Under the pieces are notes generated by a model, which had not been told where the DNA came from, searched no databases, and saw only the letters and a program-made list of their open reading frames with translations. A DNA stretch of 64,000 nt from the NCBI GenBank assembly GCA_008692225.1, contig VICG01000007.1:1584501-1648500 (forward strand), given 5' to 3'. This DNA is from Monilinia fructicola (taxonomy: Eukaryota > Ascomycota > Leotiomycetes > Helotiales > Sclerotiniaceae). Positions 25,466 to 36,898 of this stretch are shown piece after piece. Position numbers and translations under genes: made by a program. The first letter of the stretch is position 1. Every line of letters starts with the position of its first letter.

Positions 25466-27562
25466 TCACGGCGGTGTGGATGGTTTTGTAGACGGTGTAT
25501 GCACTTGAGAAGTCATATCTGTAGTTTCTGAAGAGACCACAATCACAGGTGAGGTCTGGCTCTCAGATCTAGATGTATCGTATCGCAACATGTTGTGATG
25601 AGCCTGCGACGGAACTTCAAGCGTATCCCGACGGATTCGCGGTCGATCACTATTTGCAGGGGGAGTGGAGAATTGTGACGTAGGCGATCGAGGTGACGCC
25701 GGTTCGGAAGTCCCCGCGCCACCCTCAATATCGAGTCCTGAAATAATACTGCCATTGATACTAGGGGCTCTAGAAGGACGAAGAATAGGCGTAATGTTTC
25801 CATCGGCGTCACGAGTTTGATTGTACGCCTCTCTAATATGCGGCAGATTCGGATTTCGCTGATCTTCCCCAGGGATTTCTGGAAAGTCGACTGCTTTACC
25901 ATGTTTAAATTCGGAATCATCTAAACGGAATTCTGCCGCTGTACCGACATAATTGCCGATTGCAGTTAAGACGTTGGCTACTTTCCGCCTGTTTCCTAAG
26001 TCTGATGGTGGCTTCTCTTGGCCCAGTGAAGGTCGATTACTCTTAGTGCGAGCTATTTCCTGATGCTCTATCTCGTGTGAGGTTCTTGAGCTGGAGTTGG
26101 AAAGGTTTTGATGCATCATTCCATTGCTACCAGGAGTGGGTGATTCCGATACAATTCCAAACCCAACTTCCCGATTTGGAAAATCATGATGTCTTGAAGT
26201 ATTTGGGTTTGTGTTCTCATTTTCAGCTTCCATATTTGCAGCGAAAAGACGGTACAGAGACCCAAAAACAGCAAGTCCAGTCCCGACAATGGGTGCCCAT
26301 TGACCTACGAATAATGACAAAGAATGTTAGCAATCAGTAATGGGCATGGTAATAGTAAGTACATACCGATAGTTGCTATGGGCTCAGTTTGATATGCAAC
26401 TTGGTGGCTGAAGAAATTTCTCTCGCCAAGGATAAGAATAGCTAGCACCGCGCCTACAAATATAGGAACTTCTATAGCGCTCAGGAAGAACCTGATCAAG
26501 CTGTTGACCTCTTTCATTTTCCCGACAGTTGCATTGTTTGTGCCTTCAATTGGGGCGTCGATTGGTTCTTCTTTGTGGCCGAAACGATTGTTCCAATTCG
26601 TCTCACGAATCTTGTTCCACATAGAGACAAGAGAGAGTATAGCGGGAATGCAGCATGCGGCCGAGAGCAGCGTCACCGTGTCAAAAGTGAGTTTGTCTGG
26701 TGCAGGAATAACGTAAATATTGTTGGCGGATCCGCCTCGCATTGGAGAGAAAGGGGCCAGAATCAACATCGCAAATCAGGCCACACGAAGACTCATAGGT
26801 GAAGTTGCCTAGAGTGAAATGGGCCGGATGACCGTCACCATCGATAGTGCAAGGACTCGTACTTATTCTGATGAATTCCACCGTCAAGCTCAATAGACCT
26901 TAGAATTGAAATCCAAATTAGCATTGCCTTGCTGATATCATAAAGGCTAGCTAGTACTTACCTGCGAAAATTAAGCCGGTCCATAAAAATATCGTATTTC
27001 GACCAGGAGTTTCAAAAAAAATATGTTCGAGATAACTTTACAGTTATCGGTGCAGCCAAAATACCTATGGAGCATAGCTGAAATGCCCCGTATATATCCA
27101 TATCAACGGCACCTATATCATGAGCTGTCAAAAAACATCATGGAAATTTCAAGCAGTAGGTACTCACCATTCACGTGCACGGCAGCCAGAACGATGCCGT
27201 GAAGTGCAGCAACGGCGGGGAAAAGTAGTGCCGCTGCCAAACAAGCTTCTTTCAGCCATTGTTGTTTTCGAAGGAAGACGCATGCTGCCACGAGAACATA
27301 ATATCTACAGACGTAAGAAGAACCATGATATTAGCAGTCTGACAGCAAACTTGTGGCATTTGCGGTATTTGTGGGGTTGGGTAAAGTGTTCCGGGGAAAG
27401 TTGTGGAGAAATGAAAAGACCCTACAAGACTCGGGAGCCAGGCCCATATTGACCAGATACTGGCCACGCGCATACGACTTGCAAGGCATTACTTGTAGTG
27501 TTTGCGACAGAAGTATTGTTGGCTATTGTATTGTTCAAAGAAGTCAAAGAGATCGCCGGCAT
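25466..27562 (-). CDS. Orphan seven-helix membrane protein with long soluble tail, two 1-base frameshifts
   Basis: Five exons are inferred: 27562-27426, 27304-27168, 27112-26962, 26898-26367 and 26304-25466. The phases work only if two extra bases are discounted. One is in the A8 run (plus strand) at 27014-27021. The other is in the G4 run at 26753-26756, within a conserved-looking segment around GPFSPMRGG. With those bases discounted the protein would be about 597 residues. It begins with an Asn/Thr-rich ectodomain with several N-glycosylation sites and no cleavable signal peptide. About seven membrane helices follow (for example VLYYVLVAACVFL and IEVPIFVGAVLAILIL). After them comes a cytosolic tail of about 270 residues rich in Ser, Pro and charged residues. 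I recognise no named family. Topology resembles a receptor or transporter-like membrane protein. The next gene on the same strand is also a seven-helix protein. An ATG start at 27562 was preferred over an upstream TTG. Confidence 0.65.
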
Positions 27563-28608
27563 GACCTTTCGTCTGCTACCGAAGAAGATAGATTCATTGG
27601 CTCGAAACCAAGTCAATGATGGTAAGTATTATGAATGATTTTCACTAATGAATAAGGATAGATATGCATCGAGACGCTCTGTGGTATAATATAGGTAAAG
27701 AACAACAAATTTTGTTGTTCTTGAAATCAAACAGCTGAGCTTATCGGCCAAGAATGCATTCTGTGTCTTAAGGGAACTGAATTTGCGGCGTCATCCGTCA
27801 TCTGTATGTCAGATATAAAGATATAAGATTGAAGTCTCTCTGAAGCCTGTGAAGCCTCACCATTTCGAAAAGTAAGGCTGGGGTGGCTGAGGGCTTGGTA
27901 CACATTGGTGGGATATCGATACGGGTTATGTTATTCGCAAGCAATATATATATATATATATGCACACATATACTCCGTAGGTCCACGGGTATCCAGAGCA
28001 TCCAATGTATGTACGTAAATCTGAATCATCTGGGGTAAGGTTATAGCACTACCTAAGTATATGCAATAACATCGGTACATAAGTACCTACCAATCAATGC
28101 AGGGTAGGTAGATAACTCTATGGTTTGATAGACGAGAATGGAAAAGAATTCGGTTGCCTATCTGCAACTACTGGTATTGTTCTGAACTTCGATACGGAGT
28201 AGCACAGTTCAGTACCTACCTAGTACTTAGTCATTACTGTTTGAAGTGAAGGCGAGGAAGGGGTTGGAGTGTTGGAGCGTTGGAGCGATGGAGCGTTGGA
28301 GTGTTGGGGCTGTTGGAGCAACAGAGATAACAAAATGATAATCAATAAAGCTTTAATAAACAAAAAACGTTGATTAGTTCAAATGCGAGGCTGGGAGCAG
28401 GGGGCCAAGGGTATAGGACCTAGGTATATAGTATTTATATAAGCCAACTAGGTAGCTACTAGGTATTCAGTCATTCAAGTATTGATGACTACTAGGTAGG
28501 TAGGTATGTACGGAGGAGGGCTTTTAATTCGAGTAAGGCTATGGTATATATACATCCATATCCATATCCATATCCATATATAGCCGCTCGTGTACTTCTG
28601 TAGAACTA
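27563..28608. repeat. Repeat-rich intergenic stretch
   Basis: No gene is seen. A perfect 12-base inverted repeat with a one-base centre lies at 27698-27722. A (TA)n run lies at about 27945-27961. An array of TTGGAGCG-like units, 8-9 bases each and imperfect, lies at about 28264-28318. A CATATC repeat lies at about 28555-28580. TAGGTA/TACCTA words are unusually dense from about 28030 to 28530. Two copies of TACTCCGTA (27971-27979, and 28193-28201 inverted) are present. Confidence 0.6.
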
Positions 28609-28864
28609 CTTGGCGTTGTTTTGGGTCAATGCCGGGCTAAAAATCTACAAAATAGTATATCTTTTAAATTCTCTTATATATATTATAAAACTTCTATTTT
28701 TTAAGAACTTTAAATATATTAAAACGTTTATTTTTTAACTTAATAATACTATAAAGCATTATTTATAATTTTTAATTGGATTCGTTGAATTTATTATAAT
28801 TTTTTAAAATAAGTTCCGTTTTCAGTTAATTTTTAGCCCGGCATTGACCCAAAACAACGCCAAG
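28609..28864. mobile_element. MITE with 36-bp perfect terminal inverted repeats and TA target duplication
   Basis: The two ends are exact inverted copies over 36 bases, 28609-28644 and 28864-28829, starting CTTGGCGTTGTTTTGGG. They are directly bounded by TA at 28607-28608 and 28865-28866. The 256-base element has no coding capacity and its interior is almost entirely A and T. Small size, long terminal inverted repeats and TA duplication fit a miniature inverted-repeat element moved by a Tc1/mariner-type transposase. No such transposase is in the window. It sits 456 bases upstream of the sirtuin start codon. Confidence 0.85.
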
Positions 28865-29320
28865 TATACAGCTACTCGTAGCTACTACCTACCTCGGTAC
28901 ACCTGTGGTAGGTATTATATGGATCCATGTTTCCGTTGGTACTATCACGTGATATCTTTATCGCTTATCAAGATACTTGTACTTCAATACAACAAATGTT
29001 TTATAAAATTCACATCTTAGTAACCATAGAAGGTACCTACCGACCGATACCTTTCAGTGTTTCTATTCTAACTCAAACTCCAGTTACCGATTAGGTACCT
29101 GCGTTTCACGACACAAATCCAAATCTATCTGACTTCTCTCATTATCTTATTACTTACTCTATCCCAATACCTACCTAGTACTTTCACCATACCATCTAGC
29201 TATAGCTAGGTAACCTTCAGAGACTATTTGGATATTTTGAATATCGCAGCCATAGGTCGACATCATCGCTTCCGCCATCCAGGCAAACTAAAGCGTGATA
29301 AACGCAACAACTTCACCAAG
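28865..29320. promoter_or_regulatory. Sirtuin upstream region
   Basis: This holds the presumed promoter and leader of the sirtuin gene, between the MITE and the ATG. It is dense in TACCTA/TAGGTA words (for example around 29034-29047, 29092-29100 and 29168-29180). An upstream in-frame extension to 29228 lacks an ATG and was not used. Confidence 0.4.
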
Positions 29321-30736
29321 ATGGGTCAGGAAGCATCTCAACAGCAAATCAACCCCGATGATCCTCCTCACACGCTCTCAGCTCGTTCTATCGAAGGGAT
29401 TGCAAAGTTCATCAGAGATGGCCAAGCAAAGAATATCGTTGTTTTGACGGGAGCGGGTATATCCACTAGCGCAGGTATACCCGATTTCCGTTCACCAGAG
29501 ACCGGTCTATACGCCAATCTAGCGGCTTTAGATCTTCCTTATGCAGAAGCCGTTTTTGATATCGATTTCTTCCGTGAAAATCCAGCCCCTTTTTATATCC
29601 TGGCGAAAGAACTTTACCCTGGTAAATTTTACCCTACAGTGTCACATGCTTTCGTTGCATTACTGGAAAGAAAAGGATTACTTGGAATGCTTTTTACACA
29701 AAACATTGATTGTTTGGAACGTCGAGCTGGAGTCTCCTCTGAAAAGATCATCGAGGCCCACGGAAGTTTCGCGAGCCAAAGATGCATTGATTGCAAGACT
29801 GAATATCCTGACGATAAGATGAAGAAAGCTGTGGAGGACAGTGACCCAGCTACTTGTTTAGTTCCACAATGTGGTGGTTTAGTCAAACCAGACATTGTAT
29901 TCTTTGGTGAACAGCTCCCAGAGGCCTTTCACACTCATAAAATGATTCCTGCTACGGCCGATTTAGTCATTGTGATGGGTACTAGCTTGAGCGTTCAGCC
30001 ATTTGCTACACTGCCATCACTTCCAGCTGATAAAAGTACCAAGACTACTGTTCAACATGGTTTCGGTAGGTGACTTTGGAAGTAGGCTAGATGATGTGGT
30101 TGTTCTCGGTGACTGTGATAGTGGCGTTAGGAAATTGGCTGATGTTTTGGGATGGAGAGATGAACTAGAAGAATTATGGGTTTTCAGTTGGTGGAAATAC
30201 AAAGCAAAAAGAAGCTGAAAGGGTGGCAGAGGCTAGACTCAACATGTCAAGAGACGAAATTCTTGAGGCAGATATCGAAAATCTGACTAGTGAAGTCGAA
30301 GAGGCATTAAAGATTTCGGACAATCATACACATAGGGTGAACGCCATTCTTCAGAAAATCTCGAATAAGTCGACGCTACCTCCTCCAACTGTCGAAGATT
30401 TGCCTACAAGACCACCTGCAGAAGTTGCTGCTAATGGAGTAAGAAACTCCTGAATTATTTCTCTTTATTCCTGATTTACGGAGCTTTTGGCTCCATGGTG
30501 CTAACTACTTATAGGGCCCACTCCTTGCAGATATAACGAATGGCATACCTCTTAATAAAGCCACAACCACTGTTCGATCAACACCAGTCATAGACGAAAA
30601 TTACGCATCGGCTAAACCGGCTGCTTTGGACCAAAAAACCGTCACTGAAATGCAGGATTCTAGTCCGAGTGCTTTGCTCGATGTAACTATGCCTCAACAT
30701 AAACCAAACTCTTCCAAAATCTCGGAAGAGGTTTGA
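29321..30736 (+). CDS. NAD-dependent protein deacetylase, class I sirtuin (Hst2/SIRT2-like), two 1-base frameshifts
   Basis: Exon 1 is 29321-30438 and exon 2 is 30515-30736 (donor GTAAGA, acceptor TAG). The catalytic core is intact through about residue 228. It has GAGIS at 44-48 and IPDFRSP for NAD binding, TQNID at 126-130, the catalytic His147 in EAHGSF, and a zinc ribbon with Cys155, Cys158, Cys179 and Cys184. Near the end of the core the frame breaks at an A4 run (30032-30035), and again at a T4 run (30181-30184). In each case dropping one base restores recognisable sequence (FNMVSVGDFGSR, then a Lys/Glu-rich tail). With both discounted the protein is about 445 residues. The enzyme would remove acetyl groups from histones, tubulin or metabolic enzymes. 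Hst2-type sirtuins are mostly cytoplasmic. The start ATG precedes MGQEASQQ, a possible N-myristoylation context, though position 6 is Ser and this was not tested. Confidence 0.88.
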
Positions 30737-31191
30737 AAATGACCACCAAACCTGCCCCCCAAAAGATTAGGGAAATAGCAGAGTGATTACGACGATTGAT
30801 TTAAACGTCAAGATTCATCGCGTCCTTCCACGAAGCTACTTCAAAGAGTATACTGTACTTCCTGCAAGATATAGTTAGATAGACCTGTACATGGGCAAGA
30901 ATGGTTATCGAGGGATGAACCTACAGAAGGTACGATAAATAGTTACGATAAAACCCAGTACGAACGAATCACTTTGTGACGTCAAATGAACGATTACAAA
31001 CAACCTCTTAGTTCCAATGACAAATTTCCTTATTCCAAACCAGATCCCTTCGTTCACGTAAGCTAGGGATCACATCGATAGTAATTACCCACGTGATTTG
31101 TGTCCATAGACACCACTGCCACCCTAACAAGAACAACAGCTACCACCGAAGCTGAAGCAAGTTAACCAATACCCTCATCCTCTTCGCAGCA
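30737..31191. other. Intergenic, nothing recognised
   Basis: This 455-base stretch lies downstream of the sirtuin gene. I see no frame, RNA or repeat worth naming. Confidence 0.4.
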
Positions 31192-31810
31192 ATGCTCACC
31201 ACAATATCAGCAGCACCCCCACTCACTTCATCATACGCACTCCAAAATACCCCGAGAATCCCTTCGTGTCAAAGGACATGCGATGATGATATCTCCCACC
31301 TCCCTCCCTTAAGCTTGCAAACACACTCCGCATATATAGTCAACCCCCCATCCCACGCTTCAACATACCCCTACACCACAACAGCTCCCCGTGCATTCCT
31401 CGTCGCAGCCTCTAATCGGCACCAGGCAATTTTCTCCTCCAGCAATCTACAAGGATCCTGCGCGTACCCTCATCATATTCATTCTTGAGCTGTTTGGAGA
31501 AAAAAAATATATATATGTATGTATATATATATATTGCCTTCTACCTCTTCCCTTCCGCCCTACTGCTCATCCGATCAGAAAACCAGACGCACCCAGAAAA
31601 TCCCCCAGTGTCAATCCATCCCCAACCTCCTTCTCCGCACCACAAGCGAACTCCCTCCCTCTGGCTCCCATCGCGTCCCCCGTGCTTCGACGGACACACA
31701 CGATTTGTGCGGCGGAGGGGAAGAAAGCGGGGCTTGGTGTGGAGGATCGGGTCGTCGACGTGGAGTTTATGGGTGGCGATTTCGTGGTGATTGGGTCTGC
31801 AGATCTGTAG
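31192..31810 (+). CDS. Possible hypothetical protein, two exons
   Basis: A frame from 31192 can be joined to a second frame ending at 31810 by removing an intron at 31464-31578 (GTACCC...CAG, phase matched). This gives 167 residues rich in Ser, Pro, Thr and Ala. The end, VEDRVVDVEFMGGDFVVIGSADL, looks more protein-like than the rest. No domain is recognised. The predicted intron contains a TA-rich tract at 31507-31533. Several overlapping frames exist on both strands because the DNA is C-rich and stop-poor, so this may be spurious. Confidence 0.25.
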
Positions 31811-32483
31811 ATCTGTAGATCTATGGTGGAATGTCATCGTGGCCATATACATTATGGCACCAGCTCAAGATTTTGTTTCGGGTGATGAGCCCGGGTGGCT
31901 TTATTGTTCAGGTGTTGGGTTTCGGTTGGGGTGGATGGATGTGAAAGGGGTCGTTTGATATGATATTTGATGGGTCAAAATTACTCGTGTCATTGTTTGA
32001 TGGCTTAGTTGGCTTATGGAGAGCCCTGATATAAAACTTGGTGTTATGATAGTTGGTTTCGGAGAAGTTAGATTTTGTAATCTGGGATAATTGTGCGCGT
32101 GGGATATGGAGGACCTAAGATTATGGCTCAGAAATGAACGAACAGATACTTGACCGGAAGAGGCAATAGGTTTCTTTCCGTCATCTAACATCGAAACGAA
32201 CGTGTGGCAGGTGGGTCTCAAAATGTTTTATTTCATCCACACTATTACTAAGGTAGATTGAGACAGGAGTAACAGAACAGGAGGTCACAGAACACCTACA
32301 CTAGAAACTGGATGGTATATATACCATCAAGAGCAGAGTCCAGAAACAGGAAAAACTCGATTGAGTCGAAGAAGATATCAACTATCAAGAGATATCTGTT
32401 GATTTCGGGTTCGCAGCATCCGCTGAAATCCAATCCGAGCCCCGAGAGATATATCATTCAACATATTCATTCATCTCATCACA
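31811..32483. other. Intergenic, nothing recognised
   Basis: A short triplicated AGATCTGT-like stretch lies at 31799-31823. Otherwise I see only 3' flanking sequence of the sedolisin gene. Confidence 0.4.
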
Positions 32484-34875
32484 CTATGGCAAACCTAAAT
32501 AATACTCCAACATCTTCGGGTAATTAGGTGTTCCAAGACCAGTTACCGGATCCCATCTATTTGTTCACAAATTAGCATTTAATTCCTCACATCACATTTT
32601 CTGTCAAAATACGAAAAACAAAGCTTACCCAGGCACTGCCGAAAACCCAACAGTACTACATCCAGGATTCGTCCCATTGACAATATCGTTCAGCATTCCC
32701 GGATTGGCATACAAAGAGGGATTCAAGAAGCCAATCGGTCCCTTTCCTACATTGATTCTCTCTTCATTAATTCGATTAATGACCGCGGAGAAAATCGGTG
32801 CACTGGCGGATGTGCCACCGCTGAGACCAAAGTCGTTGCCGTTGTATATCTTGAATTTTGGTTAGAATTATCACAGTGATTCGGAAAAGATGAGAAATAA
32901 AAAAATTTACTTACAGCAATATTGTCGCCAACGGCAGCTACATCCGGAATGCCTCTTCCAATCCTGTTATAAATCCCACCGGTACTCCCTGCCAGCGCCC
33001 CAATGTCAGGCAATGTCTGGATATTATCTGTATCATTACTCAACGCGCTGTAATAGGGATAAGGCGGATTATGCTCGTCGAAAAACTTCGCAACGAATTT
33101 AGCTTGGTAGTCAGGTATGGGATAAATGTTGCTGAATCCGCCACCAGAAGAAAAGTTCACGGAATATGGATGTCCGGCAGGGTCGTACACAGCAGACTCG
33201 GGGTCATAGACTGTGTAGCCCGGATAGACTTTTGTGGCGCCAACCGAGGTTACGTATGGGCAAGTACCGGGCCATGTCGGGTTAAAAATGTTGAGATCTG
33301 GGCCGAGACAACCGGTTGGGCCATCAATATCGCCGGGATAGTCTAGAGGCTTGTATCAATACCAATAGTGCAGGAGAAAGTTAAGCCCAGGGGGGGGAGG
33401 GCGAATGTTGTAAGATCACTTACTAGAAACTCCAGAATCTCCAGATGCAAAAAGGAATGATACTCCTTGAAGTCCTAGTTTCATATACTCAAGACATTGT
33501 CGTTTTTGATACGAGATTGGAAGATTGGATTCTTGTCCACCGTATGATAGCGAGATGACATTTGTAGGGGTGAAGGTACCGCACATTAGTTGACCTGCCC
33601 AGCCTCCAATTAGAGGATTAGGATAGGCTTGATCTAAATATGGATCATTGCCAGTCTCGTTATAGGCAGTGAAATTACAGTAGGACTAAGAGACGTTAGT
33701 TAACTTTTTCCCAAAATTCGAAGTGGATGTCGAGTTTACTCCGTCTAATGCGTCCAGGAATGTGTTGAACCCAAAGGTGTAGGTATCATTTTGATTTGCT
33801 TGGACAATATAATCGTCCACTTGGTAGAGTGTGATTTGTTGTGGATATAGAATTGGATAAGCAAGTTGAATATCAAGATTTGCCTCACCACCAGCGTAAT
33901 ACGGATCGGTCGTTGATTGCATTCCACCGTCGATGTTAGCTGGGATTGGATGTGTCCCATTTGGAATATGTTTTGTGAAGTTGGTAAAAAACAAATCCAG
34001 ATCATTTTGTGTATAAAATTGGAGCTCTGACTCGAAGATACCCAAGGAATTATTTGGATGAGATAAAGTTGCAGGCGGAATTTTGTAAAGTGCGGCGACA
34101 CAAGCTGGAGTGATAGCAATATCACAAGTGCTCAAATCCGTGGCATTGGTATTGTTGTAGCTGCTCTTAGCATCTCGTAGTAACCCATGTGTCGTTCTTT
34201 TAGATAGTTCACGCGCTACCATTTCATCTTTTCGCTTCAACTTGTTATTTGGATGTTCAATTGGTGCAAGAAGTTTGATCCCAGGACTAATGTAGTCAAT
34301 GTGCTTTCGAATATTTTTGGGAACATGGTAAGCCTCGCATGAGGGCATAATACCACCAGTGACAGAGTCTTCAAACTCGTGGTACTCGGTGTATAGCAAA
34401 CTTTCTGCCTCTTCTGCAGTTGCATAGAATGCAAACCAGCCTTTGTTGTCCGAGTGAGTGATTCGGCGGGCTGGAATACCGGAGTCAATCAGCCACTTTC
34501 GTACCTCATCCTCTGTTTCTTGACTAGGTCGAAAAGCCTCGATGACTTCTTCTGAAGTCCAATGCTGTCCAAAGTATGGTGACGCAGGATCAGATCTATG
34601 TAGAGCCAATTAGTCTCCACTCTTTCTCGAATGAAGCCAGGTCTAGATGCTTACATTTTCATCAAATGTTCATACCCGTCGTCGAGATTGCTCTGCTTCA
34701 AGCCAATTCGCATAGGCAATAACTTGTGCGACTCGACACGATCTCTTTTCGTCCACCTCGGATGTAAACTTTCTCGTTTCTCATGGACCTCTAAATGACG
34801 TGGTACAACAATCGCACTCACTTGAAGTGTCAGAGCCACGAGGGCAACAAGGCCTGAAATCTTGGTCCTCGTCAT
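32484..34875 (-). CDS. Secreted sedolisin, S53 tripeptidyl-peptidase-like serine-carboxyl protease
   Basis: Six exons are inferred: 34875-34655, 34595-33740, 33685-33424, 33342-32915, 32849-32629 and 32556-32484. They give 686 residues with every phase consistent and no frameshift. A signal peptide (MTRTKISGLVALVALTLQVSA) leads a pro-kumamolisin activation domain to roughly residue 200. The catalytic domain has Glu311 and Asp315 in GGEANLDIQ, the oxyanion Asp442 in ASGDSGVS and the nucleophile Ser603 in SGGTSASAP. The C-terminal GWDPVTGLGTPNY marks the calcium-binding end typical of the family. Such enzymes work at acid pH outside the cell and cut tripeptides from protein N-termini, supporting nitrogen nutrition or host protein breakdown. 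An upstream TTG-started extension of six residues was rejected in favour of the ATG. Confidence 0.93.
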
Positions 34876-36898
34876 GATTATGGATGAGGGCAATTGAAAC
34901 AGTAGATACTAGATAGATGGATGTATGCACTTCGAAGAGCTACAGAGCTTTCTCCTGGATTTATACCTTGGCAGGTACAGCTGCCGTTACCCCTCTAGGA
35001 TCTGCAGACCCTAGCTCTTTAATCTTCTCTGCCAAACTCAATGAGGCAGGTGCGGAAGGTGTTTCGTGAAACAATTGACGATAACATCCGCGTTGACCAC
35101 TTGATAAGCAGGAACCTTATGGGTGAACATGCAAGCTGACGTAGAATAGATTGATAGCTCCTACATAGGAAAGAACTTAGTATACGAAGCTAAATATCAA
35201 GCATATCAAGCATTGGTTTGGTAACAGTTGTGAGCTGGTCAAGCTGGAGCGGGGCTCTCGACCAAACGACGTGCTCGAGGTATATATCTCGACATATTGT
35301 AGTAGAGCATTGCCATCACCGTACGATCTCGAGAGATGCACCCTCTTAAGATTCAGAGTATCTTTGATGATATAAATCTCATACCATCTCCTCCACGGCT
35401 TCACCCATTGAACATTGCCTGACAAGCTACACTTGAACCACATCATGCCTACTTATCCATCATCACCCCAAATATCAATTAGCCGAATGGAAAATAACCC
35501 CAAAGAATTAGATCTAAGGTTGTGGTAAAATTAAAGCTAAACTTATATAACTTACGGCTAATTGCCATATCCGAGCACTCTGTACGACTAATTGCCATAT
35601 CCGAGTCCTCTGTACGACTAATCATGCTACCCTTACCACTTTACAGTACATAGCTACCTGGACTGAAGGTTGTAATCGATATCTACTCCGTACAATAAAG
35701 TCATTCCACTATCGGACACTCTACGTCTATAAGAAACGATTACCTGCTTCATCAAGCCATACAGAGTCAAGAAAACTTGAGCGATAAGTCGTAACTCGTA
35801 AATCGATCCATCCTATCCTTACTGTAACCTTAAGGTTGCCCCACTCTGAATTCCTTTCATATCGCTCACTTGTTACCCGGCGAACTCTAACGCCATACTT
35901 GTGTGATAAGAGAGCGATTCGAGGATTATATCGCAATGATTGATGCCTTGTACTGTATACGGGTTCCTACTCCGTAGATTGCCAAAAACTTTCTCCATGA
36001 TGATGGATCGATGCCGAGGATGCCGGTAGCTTGCAATCGGCGGTGAGGAGGTGATTGATAGAACTAGGGAGGTATTACCATGTGGTTCATATCGAAAGTC
36101 GTCCTTTGTTTCTCACCCCCGACATTCGAGATGCGATTATATCAAATCGATCTTATAATGAGACGAAGTGTTTGTTAGTATGTTTGTATTTGTACAAGAA
36201 TTCCTTTAATTTTAACGACGATTATATATTTCACGGATACGCGAGACTCAAGACAAAGTTTGATATCCTATTCACCATGACTGTTAACTTTCAAGATCTT
36301 TTCTTGTATTGAAAGTGGTTTCAAACAGCCAAATCTGTTGCTCCTTGGAGGACAGCTTATCATCGCATATTACAAAGTATAGATCTCCTCTGTATCCTGA
36401 GTGTCCTCAGGATTCTTCCACCGTGTTTCATTCTTGTATCTCCATCTGGATAATGAATGAGTAGAGCAGGCATTTCCGTTTTATTACGACTGGTTCTATT
36501 CAGATCTTGATGCCGCCAATTGGTCCTCGCTTCGTATCCGATTCTCTGTGAATCTCATGCTCCCTTGAAATCTCGGGTATTGATGGGTTCTCGTTCCATA
36601 CCGTCCAGCCAAAGATTCTTATTCTCCAACTTCAAATCGAATTGTGACAAAGTCCTCTCTCATATCGATAATCTCAAACCTTCATTTTCGCACTCCAAGT
36701 CGAACACCCGACTACAATCAATACAGTTTCTACATCTCCCAATGCACATATGAGCTTGAAACCCCCAAGTCTCAATGTCTAAAACCACCTCAGCATTCAC
36801 GTTCACGTTCCAATTGATACTCGTTGAGCTCAGTGCAAAAATTTATGACAAAATTTATTGTACTATACAATATACATAATATCTAGCCAAGATAGGCA
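34876..36898. other. Intergenic, 2 kb, with a 30-bp tandem duplication
   Basis: No gene is supported. Two adjacent 30-base units at 35558-35587 and 35588-35617 differ by two bases and start CTAATTGCCATATCCGAG. The TACTCCGTA motif occurs at 35684-35692 and 35968-35976. Frames at 36055-36312 and 36520-36753 have no recognisable features. Confidence 0.45.
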
